Shown piece after piece: positions 6,732-12,893 of a DNA stretch of 12,893 bases; the first letter of the stretch is position 1, and the number at the start of each line of letters is the position of its first letter. The DNA is from an uncultured Ignavibacteria bacterium (GTDB lineage Bacteria; Bacteroidota; Ignavibacteria; Ignavibacteriales; Melioribacteraceae): NCBI GenBank assembly GCA_937930275.1, contig CALGLM010000007.1, positions 1 to 12,893 on the forward strand. The letters run 5' to 3'. Position numbers and translations under genes: made by a program. Below the pieces are notes generated by a model. It had not been told where the DNA came from, did no database searches, and saw nothing but the letters and a program-made list of their open reading frames with translations.

Positions 6732-6747
6732 CCTTTTGATACACCCC
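6732..6747 (-). repeat. Right arm of outer imperfect terminal inverted repeat
   Basis: On the minus strand it reads GGGGTGTATCAAAAGG, the partner of 6239-6253. A further lone copy of the core (TTTTGATAC on the plus strand) is at 6778-6786, which makes five copies of the core in the region. Confidence 0.5.
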
Positions 6748-6970
6748 GATAAGGGATGAGGGTTTGCAATTTATAATTTTTGATACAATGGAGTAAGTAT
6801 TGGCAAATTTAGCCGTTATTTTTGTTGTAAACTCGGGAAAATAAACATACTTTAATCCTTAATTAAAATAATCGAAAACAGCTAATTAAATAAATAAAAT
6901 AATGTTATATTATTTTATATTAAATGCATTATAATTAATTCTTTATTCTTTTAAATGCAATTAGTAAATT

Positions 6971-6990
6971 TGGCATATCAATTGTATAAT
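6971..6990 (+). promoter_or_regulatory. Candidate promoter of the flagellar operon: sigma-54-like element overlapping a TATAAT box
   Basis: TGGCA at 6971-6975 and TTGTA at 6982-6986 give GG-N10-GT, one base away from the sigma-54 pattern TGGCAC-N5-TTGC (GG-N10-GC). The second half overlaps TGTATAAT, a good extended -10 box for a housekeeping sigma factor. Either promoter would start transcription roughly 10-20 bases before the fliL ATG. Sigma-54 control of flagellar operons is known in several phyla, but the -12 GC is not intact here. Confidence 0.35.
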
Positions 6991-7012
6991 AATAAAAAAA
7001 AGTGGAAAAAAT

Positions 7013-7519
7013 ATGGCTGACGAACAAGGCGGAAAGAAAGGATTTAATCCAAAAGTTTTAATAATAGGTCTTCCGTTGTTTATAATTCAATTATTAGCTG
7101 TTTATTATGTAACTGCAAATATTTTACTTACTAAAATTGTTGAACAGCAAGGCTTAGTAGCAAAATCGGAAGCAGATTCTTTAGATGCAGATTTACAGGA
7201 AAAGAAAGAACCGGAAGGAAATTATATTTTTAAGGTTGAAGATTTAATTGTTAATCCGGCAGGAACGGCAGGGCAGAGAATATTGTTAGTTTCGCTTGGT
7301 ATAGATGTATCTTCCGAAGAAAATTTAAAAGTGTTGGAAGCTAAAAATGTGATTTTAAAAGATATGGTTATAACAATATTATCTGCAAAAACGCTTCAGG
7401 AATTGGGTGATATAGGAACTAAGGAAATTTTGAAGACCGAACTAATTGCAAAAATTGACGAGACTTTTAAAGGTGTAAAAGTAAATAACATTTATTTTGA
7501 TAAATATGTGATAAACTAA
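7013..7519 (+). CDS. fliL: Flagellar basal-body-associated protein FliL
   Basis: FliL is a single-pass inner-membrane protein that sits around the flagellar stator and supports torque and stator function. The 168-residue product has a short basic cytoplasmic N-terminus (GGKKGFNPK), one membrane helix at about residues 15-37 (VLIIGLPLFIIQLLAVYYVTA), a charged linker of about 25 residues, and a periplasmic FliL domain at about 68-168. Typical family signs are the YIFKVEDLIVNPAGTAGQRILLVSLGIDV beta-strand region and the C-terminal half with VILKDMVITILSAKTLQEL, GTKEILKTELIAKID and IYFDKYVIN. The length is normal. It is the first gene of the operon: one base separates its stop from fliM. Its ATG has only a weak ribosome binding site (GTGGA at 7002-7006). 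A candidate promoter lies immediately upstream. Confidence 0.9.
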   Translation: MADEQGGKKGFNPKVLIIGLPLFIIQLLAVYYVTANILLTKIVEQQGLVAKSEADSLDADLQEKKEPEGNYIFKVEDLIVNPAGTAGQRILLVSLGIDVSSEENLKVLEAKNVILKDMVITILSAKTLQELGDIGTKEILKTELIAKIDETFKGVKVNNIYFDKYVIN

Positions 7520-7520
7520 A

Positions 7521-8504
7521 ATGGCAGAAGTACTTTCACAACAAGAGATTGACCAACTTCTAAATAACATGAAAACCGGCACAACGGAGCCGGCAGAAGC
7601 TAAAGGTCCCGATAAAGAGGTAGTTCCGTTTGATTTTAGGTTACCTAACCGTATATCTAAAAACCAATTGCGTACTTTAAGAAATATACACGAAAACTTT
7701 GCGGAGTCTTTTAGTTCTTTCTTGATGTCTAAACTTCAAACTATTATTAATATTAATGTTATTTCAGTTGACCAAATTTACTACTCGGAGTACGTGTTAT
7801 CAGTTTCAAATCCGGCATGTCTATTTACTTTTGAAATTAGAAATACGGATATTAAAGCAATTTTGGAATTTAGCCCCGAATTAGCTTTATCGTTAGTTGA
7901 TAGGTTATTAGGCGGTAACGGATTGGGAAGTAAGCAATCTAAAGTAATTACTCCTATTGAACAAAAAGTACTTAGTGTAACAGTTGAAAGAATAATGCAA
8001 GATTTACGAAAAGCATGGCAAATAATTGATGACTTTGATTTTGCCTTAGATAGGTTTGAACCCGATATCGATTTTGCTCAAATTACGTCTCAAAGTGAAA
8101 GTGTACTTTTAATTACTTTTGAACTATTTATTGGTGAGCAGTCCTATTTAATGAATATCTGTTTTGCAACTTTTGCATTCGATACTATTTTATCAAAACT
8201 ATCAAGCCAAAATCTTTCAACAATTAGACCGCTAAAATATAGCGGAACAACTGCAAAAAATCTTTTAGTTAATCATTTAAATTTAACCGAATTAATGGTA
8301 GAAGTAGAATTTGGTAAAGCTGCCATAACTTTTGATCAACTCCTTAATTTGGATAAAGGGGATATAATAATAATGAATAAGAGAGTGGGAGAGGAAGTAA
8401 AAGTGAAAATTGGAAATAAAGTACTTTTTTACGGTACAAGCGGATTTGTAAATAATCATAAAGCCGTAAAAATATCAAGAAAAGCCGAAAAAGGCGATAA
8501 ATAA
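7521..8504 (+). CDS. fliM: Flagellar motor switch protein FliM
   Basis: FliM forms the middle of the cytoplasmic C-ring, binds phosphorylated CheY and, with FliG and FliN, sets the direction of rotation. The 327-residue product has the CheY-binding N-terminal peptide LSQQEIDQLL (residues 5-14), then an acidic linker. The middle domain begins at about residue 38 (FDFRLPNRISKNQLRTLRNIHENFAESFSSFL) and contains the conserved LLGGNG turn near residues 129-134. A C-terminal SpoA domain spans about residues 240-322 (TELMVEVEFGKAAITFDQLLNLDKGDIIIMNK). Length and domain order are normal. The intact CheY-binding peptide suggests that chemotactic switching is in place, although no che gene is in the window. 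It begins one base after fliL. Confidence 0.96.
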   Translation: MAEVLSQQEIDQLLNNMKTGTTEPAEAKGPDKEVVPFDFRLPNRISKNQLRTLRNIHENFAESFSSFLMSKLQTIININVISVDQIYYSEYVLSVSNPACLFTFEIRNTDIKAILEFSPELALSLVDRLLGGNGLGSKQSKVITPIEQKVLSVTVERIMQDLRKAWQIIDDFDFALDRFEPDIDFAQITSQSESVLLITFELFIGEQSYLMNICFATFAFDTILSKLSSQNLSTIRPLKYSGTTAKNLLVNHLNLTELMVEVEFGKAAITFDQLLNLDKGDIIIMNKRVGEEVKVKIGNKVLFYGTSGFVNNHKAVKISRKAEKGDK

Positions 8505-8517
8505 AACTTAAAATTTT

Positions 8518-8523
8518 AGAGGT
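8518..8523 (+). promoter_or_regulatory. Ribosome binding site of fliN
   Basis: AGAGGT lies five bases before the fliN ATG at 8529. It is one of the few clear Shine-Dalgarno-like sites in the operon and sits in its largest internal gap (24 bases). Confidence 0.5.
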
Positions 8524-8528
8524 ACAAA

Positions 8529-8897
8529 ATGGCTATAGATGATATGTTAAATAACGGAATGGAAGATGACGAAATAGTCGGCAGTTTGGCGGATTTCCCC
8601 GAATTTGACGAGTCATCTAAAAAAGGATTTAAATCCGATAGCAAATTAGATTTTTTAAAGGATTTACAACTAAACGTATATATTGAACTTGGAAGAACTA
8701 AAATGCAAATTAAAGATATTCTTGAATTAGAAAGAGGATATGTAATTGAATTAGAAAAACTTGCAAGCGAACCGGTTGATGTTTTTATTAATAACAAAAA
8801 AATTGCCGAAGGGGAGGTTGTTGTTATTGATAAACATTTTGGAATACGAATAACCAATTTAATTGCAACCGAAGAAAGATTAAAAGGTATTGCATAA
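8529..8897 (+). CDS. fliN: Flagellar motor switch protein FliN
   Basis: FliN forms the lower rim of the C-ring with FliM and helps dock the export ATPase complex. The 122-residue product has an acidic, probably disordered N-terminal region (residues 1-40; MEDDEIVGSLADFPEFDE). A single SpoA domain follows at about 42-118, with LDFLKDLQLNVYIELGRTKM, DILELERGYVIELEKLASEPVDVFIN and AEGEVVVIDKHFGIRITNL, which is the standard FliN signature. Its length is in the usual FliN range, and it lacks the large extra CheC-like domain seen in FliY. Its stop codon shares one base with the fliO start (TAATG), which suggests coupled translation. Confidence 0.95.
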   Translation: MAIDDMLNNGMEDDEIVGSLADFPEFDESSKKGFKSDSKLDFLKDLQLNVYIELGRTKMQIKDILELERGYVIELEKLASEPVDVFINNKKIAEGEVVVIDKHFGIRITNLIATEERLKGIA

Positions 8898-9238
8898 TGT
8901 TTTGGAATATTTTGTACATATTGTTTATACTTGGTGTATTAACCGTAATTATGTACGGTTTATTATACTTAATGAAAAAATACTTATATAAATATGACAA
9001 TGCGTCATCAACCGGATTAAAAATAAAAGTATTGGGATTGCATGCAATTTTACCCAAAAAATATATTTGTGTAGTACGAGTTCAAGATAAAAACTATGTT
9101 TTAGGGGTGTCAGAAAATTCAATAAATGTAATTGACGAAATTGAAAATTTGGAATATACCGAAACAAAACCTACAAGCTTTAATACCGGCAACTTTATGG
9201 AAATATTAAAGAAAAATATGGGGCTAAAAAATGAATAA
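8897..9238 (+). CDS. fliO: Flagellar biosynthesis protein FliO
   Basis: FliO is a poorly conserved membrane protein that helps assemble the FliP ring of the flagellar export gate. The 113-residue product has one N-terminal membrane helix (about residues 3-26, FWNILYILFILGVLTVIMYGLLYL) followed by a basic segment. A small cytoplasmic beta domain with LKIKVLGLHAILPKKYICVVRVQDKNYVLGVSENSINVI corresponds to the FliO family pattern (a strand motif ending in LLGVS or similar). The C-terminal tail ends in a short helix, FMEILKKNMG. Identification rests on this pattern and on its position between fliN and fliP, where fliO normally lies. It overlaps fliN by one base and fliP by eight. Confidence 0.85.
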   Translation: MFWNILYILFILGVLTVIMYGLLYLMKKYLYKYDNASSTGLKIKVLGLHAILPKKYICVVRVQDKNYVLGVSENSINVIDEIENLEYTETKPTSFNTGNFMEILKKNMGLKNE

Positions 9239-9992
9239 GAATGTATTAATTCTTATGTTTTTGGCATTATTTATATTAATTGAGCCAAGTTTTGCCCAAA
9301 AAACAAATCCTACTGTTCCTATTCCAAAAATCGGAATAGATATAGGAACTTCCGATAAACCCGAAGACCTTTCGGTTTCGTTGCAAATAATTTTACTGCT
9401 TACAATTTTAACCTTAGCTCCGTCCATTTTAATAATGACTACTGCTTATTTAAGAATAATAATTGTATTCCATTTTGTTAGAAATGCACTGGGTACAATG
9501 CAAATGCCGCCGAGTCAGTTGCTGGCGGGAATTGCAATGTTTGTAACGTTTTTTATTATGGCACCAACTTGGGGAGAAATTAACGAAAATGCAATAAAAC
9601 CTTACATGGATAACAAAATTACGGTAGATGTGGCTTATGATAAAGCAATAACGCCTATACGTGGCTTTATGTATAAAAACACAAAGCAGCAAGATATTGA
9701 GTTATTCCTTAATTTGGCAAATATGCCAAAACCGGCAACACGTAACGATATACCAACTTATGTTTTAATCCCTTCTTTTGTTTTAAGTGAATTAAGAACA
9801 GGTTTTATAATGGGATTTTTTGTGTTTATTCCTTTCTTAATGGTAGATATGATTGTTTCAAGTATATTAATGTCGATGGGTATGATGATGTTACCTCCTA
9901 TGTTAATATCTCTTCCGTTTAAAATATTGCTGTTTATTTTGGTTGACGGGTGGAATTTAATAATTGGTTCGTTAGTAAGGAGTTTTAATTAA
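9231..9992 (+). CDS. fliP: Flagellar export gate protein FliP
   Basis: FliP is the main subunit of the FliP5-FliQ4-FliR1 core through which flagellar proteins pass. The 253-residue product starts with a cleavable signal peptide (MNKNVLILMFLALFILIEPSFAQ), normal for FliP. Four further membrane segments follow. Conserved stretches include LAPSILIMTTAYLRIIIVFHFVRNALGTMQMPPSQLLAG (about residues 62-100), IPSFVLSELRTGFIMGFFVFIPFLMVDMIVSSILMSMGMMMLPP (about 179-222) and LPFKILLFILVDGWNLIIGSLVRSF at the end. The methionine-rich loop ILMSMGMMMLPP matches the M-gasket region that closes the channel. The start ATG overlaps the end of fliO by eight bases, fixed by the signal peptide. Confidence 0.97.
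   Translation: MNKNVLILMFLALFILIEPSFAQKTNPTVPIPKIGIDIGTSDKPEDLSVSLQIILLLTILTLAPSILIMTTAYLRIIIVFHFVRNALGTMQMPPSQLLAGIAMFVTFFIMAPTWGEINENAIKPYMDNKITVDVAYDKAITPIRGFMYKNTKQQDIELFLNLANMPKPATRNDIPTYVLIPSFVLSELRTGFIMGFFVFIPFLMVDMIVSSILMSMGMMMLPPMLISLPFKILLFILVDGWNLIIGSLVRSFN
9977..9982 (+). promoter_or_regulatory. Ribosome binding site of fliQ
   Basis: AAGGAG lies within the last codons of fliP, 11 bases before the fliQ ATG at 9994. This is a strong Shine-Dalgarno match at slightly long spacing. Confidence 0.55.
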
Positions 9993-9993
9993 T

Positions 9994-10263
9994 ATGACAT
10001 TAGATATAGTAATTCAGTTAATTTCCGAAGCATTTTATACTGTACTAATAGTACTTTTACCGGTACTTGGCGTATCTTTAGTTTTTGGTATTATTATTTC
10101 AATTTTTCAAGCAGCTACATCCATTCAGGAAATGACTTTAACTTTTGTGCCCAAAATTATTTTAACGGCTATTGCAATAGTTATAACGCTCCCTTTTATG
10201 GCAGATAAAGTTATAAGTCTTACTTACAAAATATTTAATATAATGGAAACCGTAATTAAATGA
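9994..10263 (+). CDS. fliQ: Flagellar export gate protein FliQ
   Basis: FliQ is a small two-helix subunit that wraps the FliP/FliR core of the export gate. The 89-residue product has the normal length. It has two hydrophobic hairpin helices, at about residues 13-38 (EAFYTVLIVLLPVLGVSLVFGIIISIFQAATSIQEMTLTFVPKI spans the first helix and the loop) and 52-72. The FQAATSIQEMTLTFVPK loop is the family signature. It sits between fliP (one base gap) and fliR (overlap of four bases, ATGA), as in most flagellar clusters. Confidence 0.97.
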   Translation: MTLDIVIQLISEAFYTVLIVLLPVLGVSLVFGIIISIFQAATSIQEMTLTFVPKIILTAIAIVITLPFMADKVISLTYKIFNIMETVIK

Positions 10264-11033
10264 CAGATATTTTAATTGCCGATTTTGTAACCGGTTTGCT
10301 GGTTTTTATGAGGGTTACGGCAATTATAGTTGTTGCACCTGTTTTCAGTCAAGCCAATTTTCCTACTTTACCTAAGTTAGCCTTAGGCTTAATAATTACG
10401 TATATTTTATTTTTTACTTTGGGTGATTATAGATTTGACTATAATCAAGGGATTTTAATGCTGGGAATTTCGGCATTTAAGGAGGTTATAACAGGGCTTT
10501 TAATAGGTTTTACTTTTAATTTTGTCTTTTACGGTATTTCGTTTGCTGGTTTGTTAATCGGTTTTGATTTGGGACTTGCAATTGCACAGCTTTTTGACCC
10601 GATGACCGAATCAACCGCAAATGTAATTGGCGAAGTTATAATGGTTTTTGCAACTCTCATTTTTTTACTTATAAACGGACATCATTTTATAATATCATCG
10701 CTTGCTTATTCTTTTAAAGTTGTACCTATTGGCACGTATGTTGTAAATGAAAAAGTATTCATATTGTTAACAAAGTATTCTGCTATGATTTTCTTAATTG
10801 CCGTAAAACTTGCCGCTCCTATAATGGTGTCATTTTTCTTGATACATATAGCTTCAGGTATTATAAGCAGAGTAATACCGCAAATGAATGTGTTTTTTGT
10901 TTTGCAACCCGGAAAAATTGTCATGGGTCTATTGTTTTTAAGTTTGTTAACACCGATTTATGTTGTAGTTATACGAGACTTATTAACATTATTTGAAAAG
11001 AATATAATTGAACTAATAAAAGCGATGGTATAA
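10260..11033 (+). CDS. fliR: Flagellar export gate protein FliR
   Basis: FliR is the single-copy subunit that completes the FliP/Q/R core and contributes the plug of the export channel. The 257-residue product has six hydrophobic segments. Recognisable parts are VFMRVTAIIVVAPVFSQANFPTLPKLALGLIITYIL near the N-terminus, KEVITGLLIGFTFNFVFYGISFAGLLIGFDLGLAIAQLFDP in the centre and RVIPQMNVFFVLQPGKIVMGL toward the C-terminus, all typical of FliR. Length and motif order are normal. Its ATG overlaps the fliQ stop (ATGA), and its stop is two bases before flhB, so it is probably translationally coupled on both sides. Confidence 0.96.
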   Translation: MTDILIADFVTGLLVFMRVTAIIVVAPVFSQANFPTLPKLALGLIITYILFFTLGDYRFDYNQGILMLGISAFKEVITGLLIGFTFNFVFYGISFAGLLIGFDLGLAIAQLFDPMTESTANVIGEVIMVFATLIFLLINGHHFIISSLAYSFKVVPIGTYVVNEKVFILLTKYSAMIFLIAVKLAAPIMVSFFLIHIASGIISRVIPQMNVFFVLQPGKIVMGLLFLSLLTPIYVVVIRDLLTLFEKNIIELIKAMV

Positions 11034-11035
11034 TT

Positions 11036-12121
11036 ATGGCGGAAAGCGACGGCCAAGAAAAAACCGAACAACCAACCGATAAAAAGCTTAGCGATGCAAG
11101 AAACGAAGGGCAGACAGCTAAAAGCATGGAAATTAACTCCTTGCTTGTATTTACTGCCGGAATGATAATATTATACGTTTCGCAAGATTTTTTAGCGGCA
11201 CAATTTAAAAGTATTACTGTTTATGTGTTTAGTTCCTTGGGAAAATTGGATATAAACATGAAACTACTTCAATTATATGCACTTAAATCCTTTTTGTTTT
11301 ACTTGCAAACAATGCTTCCGCTTTTTGCGGGTTTAATGGTTATAGGTGCTCTTGCAGGTTACGGACAAGTCGGTTTTAAGTTTACACCAAAAGCGATAAG
11401 CCCTAAATTTTCTAAAATCAATCCAATTTCCGGGATGAAAAACGTAATGTTTTCATCTCGCCCTTTATTTGAAACCGGTAAAACAATATTAAAATTATCG
11501 CTTATTGGCGGTTTTACTTATATTGTTTTAACCGATGATATAGTAAACTCGATAGGTTTAGTTCGATTGGATGTAGTAGAAATAGTTGATTTTATGATAA
11601 GAGCTTCATATTCTCTTATATGGAAAATATCTATAGTGTTTGCTGCTATTGCAATTGTAGATTTTGCGTATCAAAAGTACAAACATAAAAACTCGATGAT
11701 GATGACTGTTCAGGAAGTAAAGGAGGAATTTAAACAAACCGAAGGCGATCCGATGATTAAATCAAGGATAAAGAGCCAACAGTTTGCAATGGCACGTAGA
11801 AGAATGATGAGTGAAGTACCTAAGGCGGATGTAGTTGTTACAAACCCTACTCACTTTGCCGTAGCATTAAAATATGAACCGGGTAGCGGTAAAGCTCCCA
11901 AAGTAATAGCCAAAGGAGCTGATTTAGTAGCACAAAAAATTAAACAAGTTGCAGTGGCTAATAATGTACCATTGCACGAAGATGTACAGCTTGCACGGGC
12001 ATTATATAAGGTTTGTGACATAGGTGATGAGATACCGGAGACCTTATTTCAGGCTGTGGCACAAATTTTGGCATATATTTATAAAATGAAACGCGGGAAC
12101 AAAAAGAAGAGTATAGTATAA
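11036..12121 (+). CDS. flhB: Flagellar export switch protein FlhB
   Basis: FlhB closes around the export gate entrance and switches export from rod/hook to filament substrates after cutting itself. The 361-residue product has the normal length. The N-terminus reads [25 protein letters not shown], the usual amphipathic start. Four membrane segments lie between about residues 33 and 215, with the conserved [22 protein letters not shown] stretch between the second and third. A cytoplasmic domain from about residue 220 contains the autocleavage motif NPTH, with N270 and P271. The motif is intact, so normal self-processing is expected. The downstream [19 protein letters not shown] and [24 protein letters not shown] segments are standard. 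The gap to flhA is one base. Confidence 0.97.
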   Translation: MAESDGQEKTEQPTDKKLSDARNEGQTAKSMEINSLLVFTAGMIILYVSQDFLAAQFKSITVYVFSSLGKLDINMKLLQLYALKSFLFYLQTMLPLFAGLMVIGALAGYGQVGFKFTPKAISPKFSKINPISGMKNVMFSSRPLFETGKTILKLSLIGGFTYIVLTDDIVNSIGLVRLDVVEIVDFMIRASYSLIWKISIVFAAIAIVDFAYQKYKHKNSMMMTVQEVKEEFKQTEGDPMIKSRIKSQQFAMARRRMMSEVPKADVVVTNPTHFAVALKYEPGSGKAPKVIAKGADLVAQKIKQVAVANNVPLHEDVQLARALYKVCDIGDEIPETLFQAVAQILAYIYKMKRGNKKKSIV

Positions 12122-12122
12122 T

Positions 12123-12893
12123 ATGGATAAGTTAGGAAAAAATTCCGATATATTGCTTGCCTTTGGTATAATCTTTATACTCGGGTTAATGATTATTCCT
12201 CTTCCTTCCATGCTGTTGGATTTTTTCCTTGCAATAAATATATCACTTGCCGTATTAGTTTTAATAGTTTCTTTGTATATCACAAGTCCTCTTGAAATAT
12301 CAATTTTTCCTGCGTTGTTATTAGTATTAACTATTTTTAGACTTTCACTAAATATTAGTTCTACAAGATTAATTTTAGTTGACGGATATGCCGGAAAAGT
12401 TATTGAAACCTTTGGTAACTTTGTTGTAGGCGGTAGTTATGTTGTTGGATTTATCATTTTCTTAATATTGGTTTTAATTCAATTTATAGTTATCGTAAAA
12501 GGTTCGGGAAGAATATCGGAAGTATCAGCTCGTTTTACTTTGGATGCTATGCCCGGTAAACAAATGGCAATTGATGCTGATTTGAATAGCGGTTTAATAA
12601 ACGAAAACGAAGCGCGTCAAAGAAGACAAGCAATTTCACGCGAAGCAGAATTTTACGGTTCTATGGACGGTGCAAGCAAGTTTGTTAAAGGGGATGCAAT
12701 TGCAGGCGTAATAATAAATTTTATTAATATTTTAGGCGGTATTATTATTGGGGTTGCACAGAGAGGTTTATCTTTTACGGATGCAATTCAATCTTATACT
12801 ATTTTAACTATAGGTGACGGTTTAGTTTCCCAAATTCCGGCTTTATTAATTTCAACTGCTGCCGGTATGGTGGTAACAAAAAGTGCCGAAGGT
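12123..12893 (+). CDS. flhA: Flagellar export protein FlhA, 3' truncated by window end
   Basis: FlhA forms the nonameric ring below the export gate. Its membrane part couples proton flow to export and its cytoplasmic part docks substrates and chaperones. Only the first 257 codons are present, against about 690 in a full protein, so the whole cytoplasmic domain is missing. Hydrophobic segments appear at about residues 10-27, 30-50, 60-75, 100-126 and 192-212, with another starting near 235. The FHIPEP family signature is clear at about 137-160 ([21 protein letters not shown]). [15 protein letters not shown] (181-195) includes D191, which lies in the family's conserved GDAIAG motif linked to proton use. 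[15 protein letters not shown] (238-252) continues the family pattern up to the edge. The start ATG is one base after the flhB stop. The frame is open to the last base. Confidence 0.96.
   Translation, partial: MDKLGKNSDILLAFGIIFILGLMIIPLPSMLLDFFLAINISLAVLVLIVSLYITSPLEISIFPALLLVLTIFRLSLNISSTRLILVDGYAGKVIETFGNFVVGGSYVVGFIIFLILVLIQFIVIVKGSGRISEVSARFTLDAMPGKQMAIDADLNSGLINENEARQRRQAISREAEFYGSMDGASKFVKGDAIAGVIINFINILGGIIIGVAQRGLSFTDAIQSYTILTIGDGLVSQIPALLISTAAGMVVTKSAEG

Larger units (their letters stand above)
6073..7012. other. 940-bp intergenic region without a convincing gene, rich in inverted repeats
   Basis: No reading frame here has recognisable protein features. Open frames at 6201-6482 (plus) and 6158-6406 (minus) overlap each other, run through the repeats and resemble no family I know. 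The region has C-rich and G-rich patches (for example 6330-6340 and 6501-6519) inside otherwise very AT-rich DNA, unlike the neighbouring genes. It contains several inverted repeats, listed separately, and the promoter region of the flagellar operon at its right end. The stretch of about 6787-6960 holds only AT-rich sequence with weak palindromes. Confidence 0.7.

Noticed and set aside
6239..6747. Intact insertion sequence
   Set aside because: About 509 bp between the ends holds no transposase-like frame, and no target-site duplication is evident.
6073..7012. CRISPR array or tRNA gene in the gene-free stretch
   Set aside because: The repeats are few, mostly inverted and irregularly spaced, and no cloverleaf or T-loop sequence was found by eye.
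7013..12893. Non-flagellar type III secretion (injectisome) or a new secretion system
   Set aside because: FliL, FliM with a CheY-binding peptide and FliO are flagellum-specific, and all proteins have normal flagellar lengths and motifs.
12860..12893. Adapter sequence at the right end
   Set aside because: The last bases continue the FlhA frame with family-typical residues and do not match adapter sequence.

Overview
The window is AT-rich bacterial DNA. The left end is not genomic: bases 1-33 match the standard Illumina TruSeq read-1 adapter, so true sequence starts near base 34 and the first gene is cut there. Three features together suggest a Bacteroidota/Chlorobi-group bacterium with flagella, with Ignavibacteria- or Kapabacteria-like lineages as the best guess. 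These are a TonB-dependent receptor with an N-terminal carboxypeptidase-regulatory-like domain, a large lipoprotein with a C-terminal TlpA-type thioredoxin domain, and a flagellar export/switch gene cluster. Most Bacteroidota lack flagella. The taxonomic call is inference from gene content, not from a marker gene.

Left part (34-6072): a minus-strand CLC chloride channel/antiporter gene, truncated by the contig end. It is divergent from a plus-strand group made of the TlpA-like lipoprotein (followed by a strong G/C hairpin terminator), a small two-helix membrane protein of unknown function, the manganese exporter MntP, and an outer-membrane TonB-dependent receptor. These genes concern ion transport and envelope functions. 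They do not form an obvious single pathway.

Middle part (6073-7012): about 940 bp without a convincing gene. It holds several inverted repeats: a nested palindrome just after the receptor gene, a GC-rich hairpin, five copies of a GTATCAAAA-like core in both orientations forming two nested pairs of imperfect terminal inverted repeats, and within those a 27-nt inverted repeat. The best reading is remnants of small non-autonomous mobile elements (MITE-like), possibly one inside another. This is the least explained part of the window.

Right part (7013 to the end): a tightly packed flagellar operon, fliL-fliM-fliN-fliO-fliP-fliQ-fliR-flhB-flhA, with most junctions overlapping or a few bases apart. 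FliL is the stator-associated protein, and FliM and FliN form the rotor switch (C-ring). FliO/P/Q/R, FlhB and FlhA form the flagellar type III export gate. FlhA is cut by the right edge. A sigma-54-like element overlapping a TATAAT box lies just before fliL and is the likely start of the operon.

I do not see a clearly new biological system. The most useful observations are the adapter contamination and the repeat cluster.
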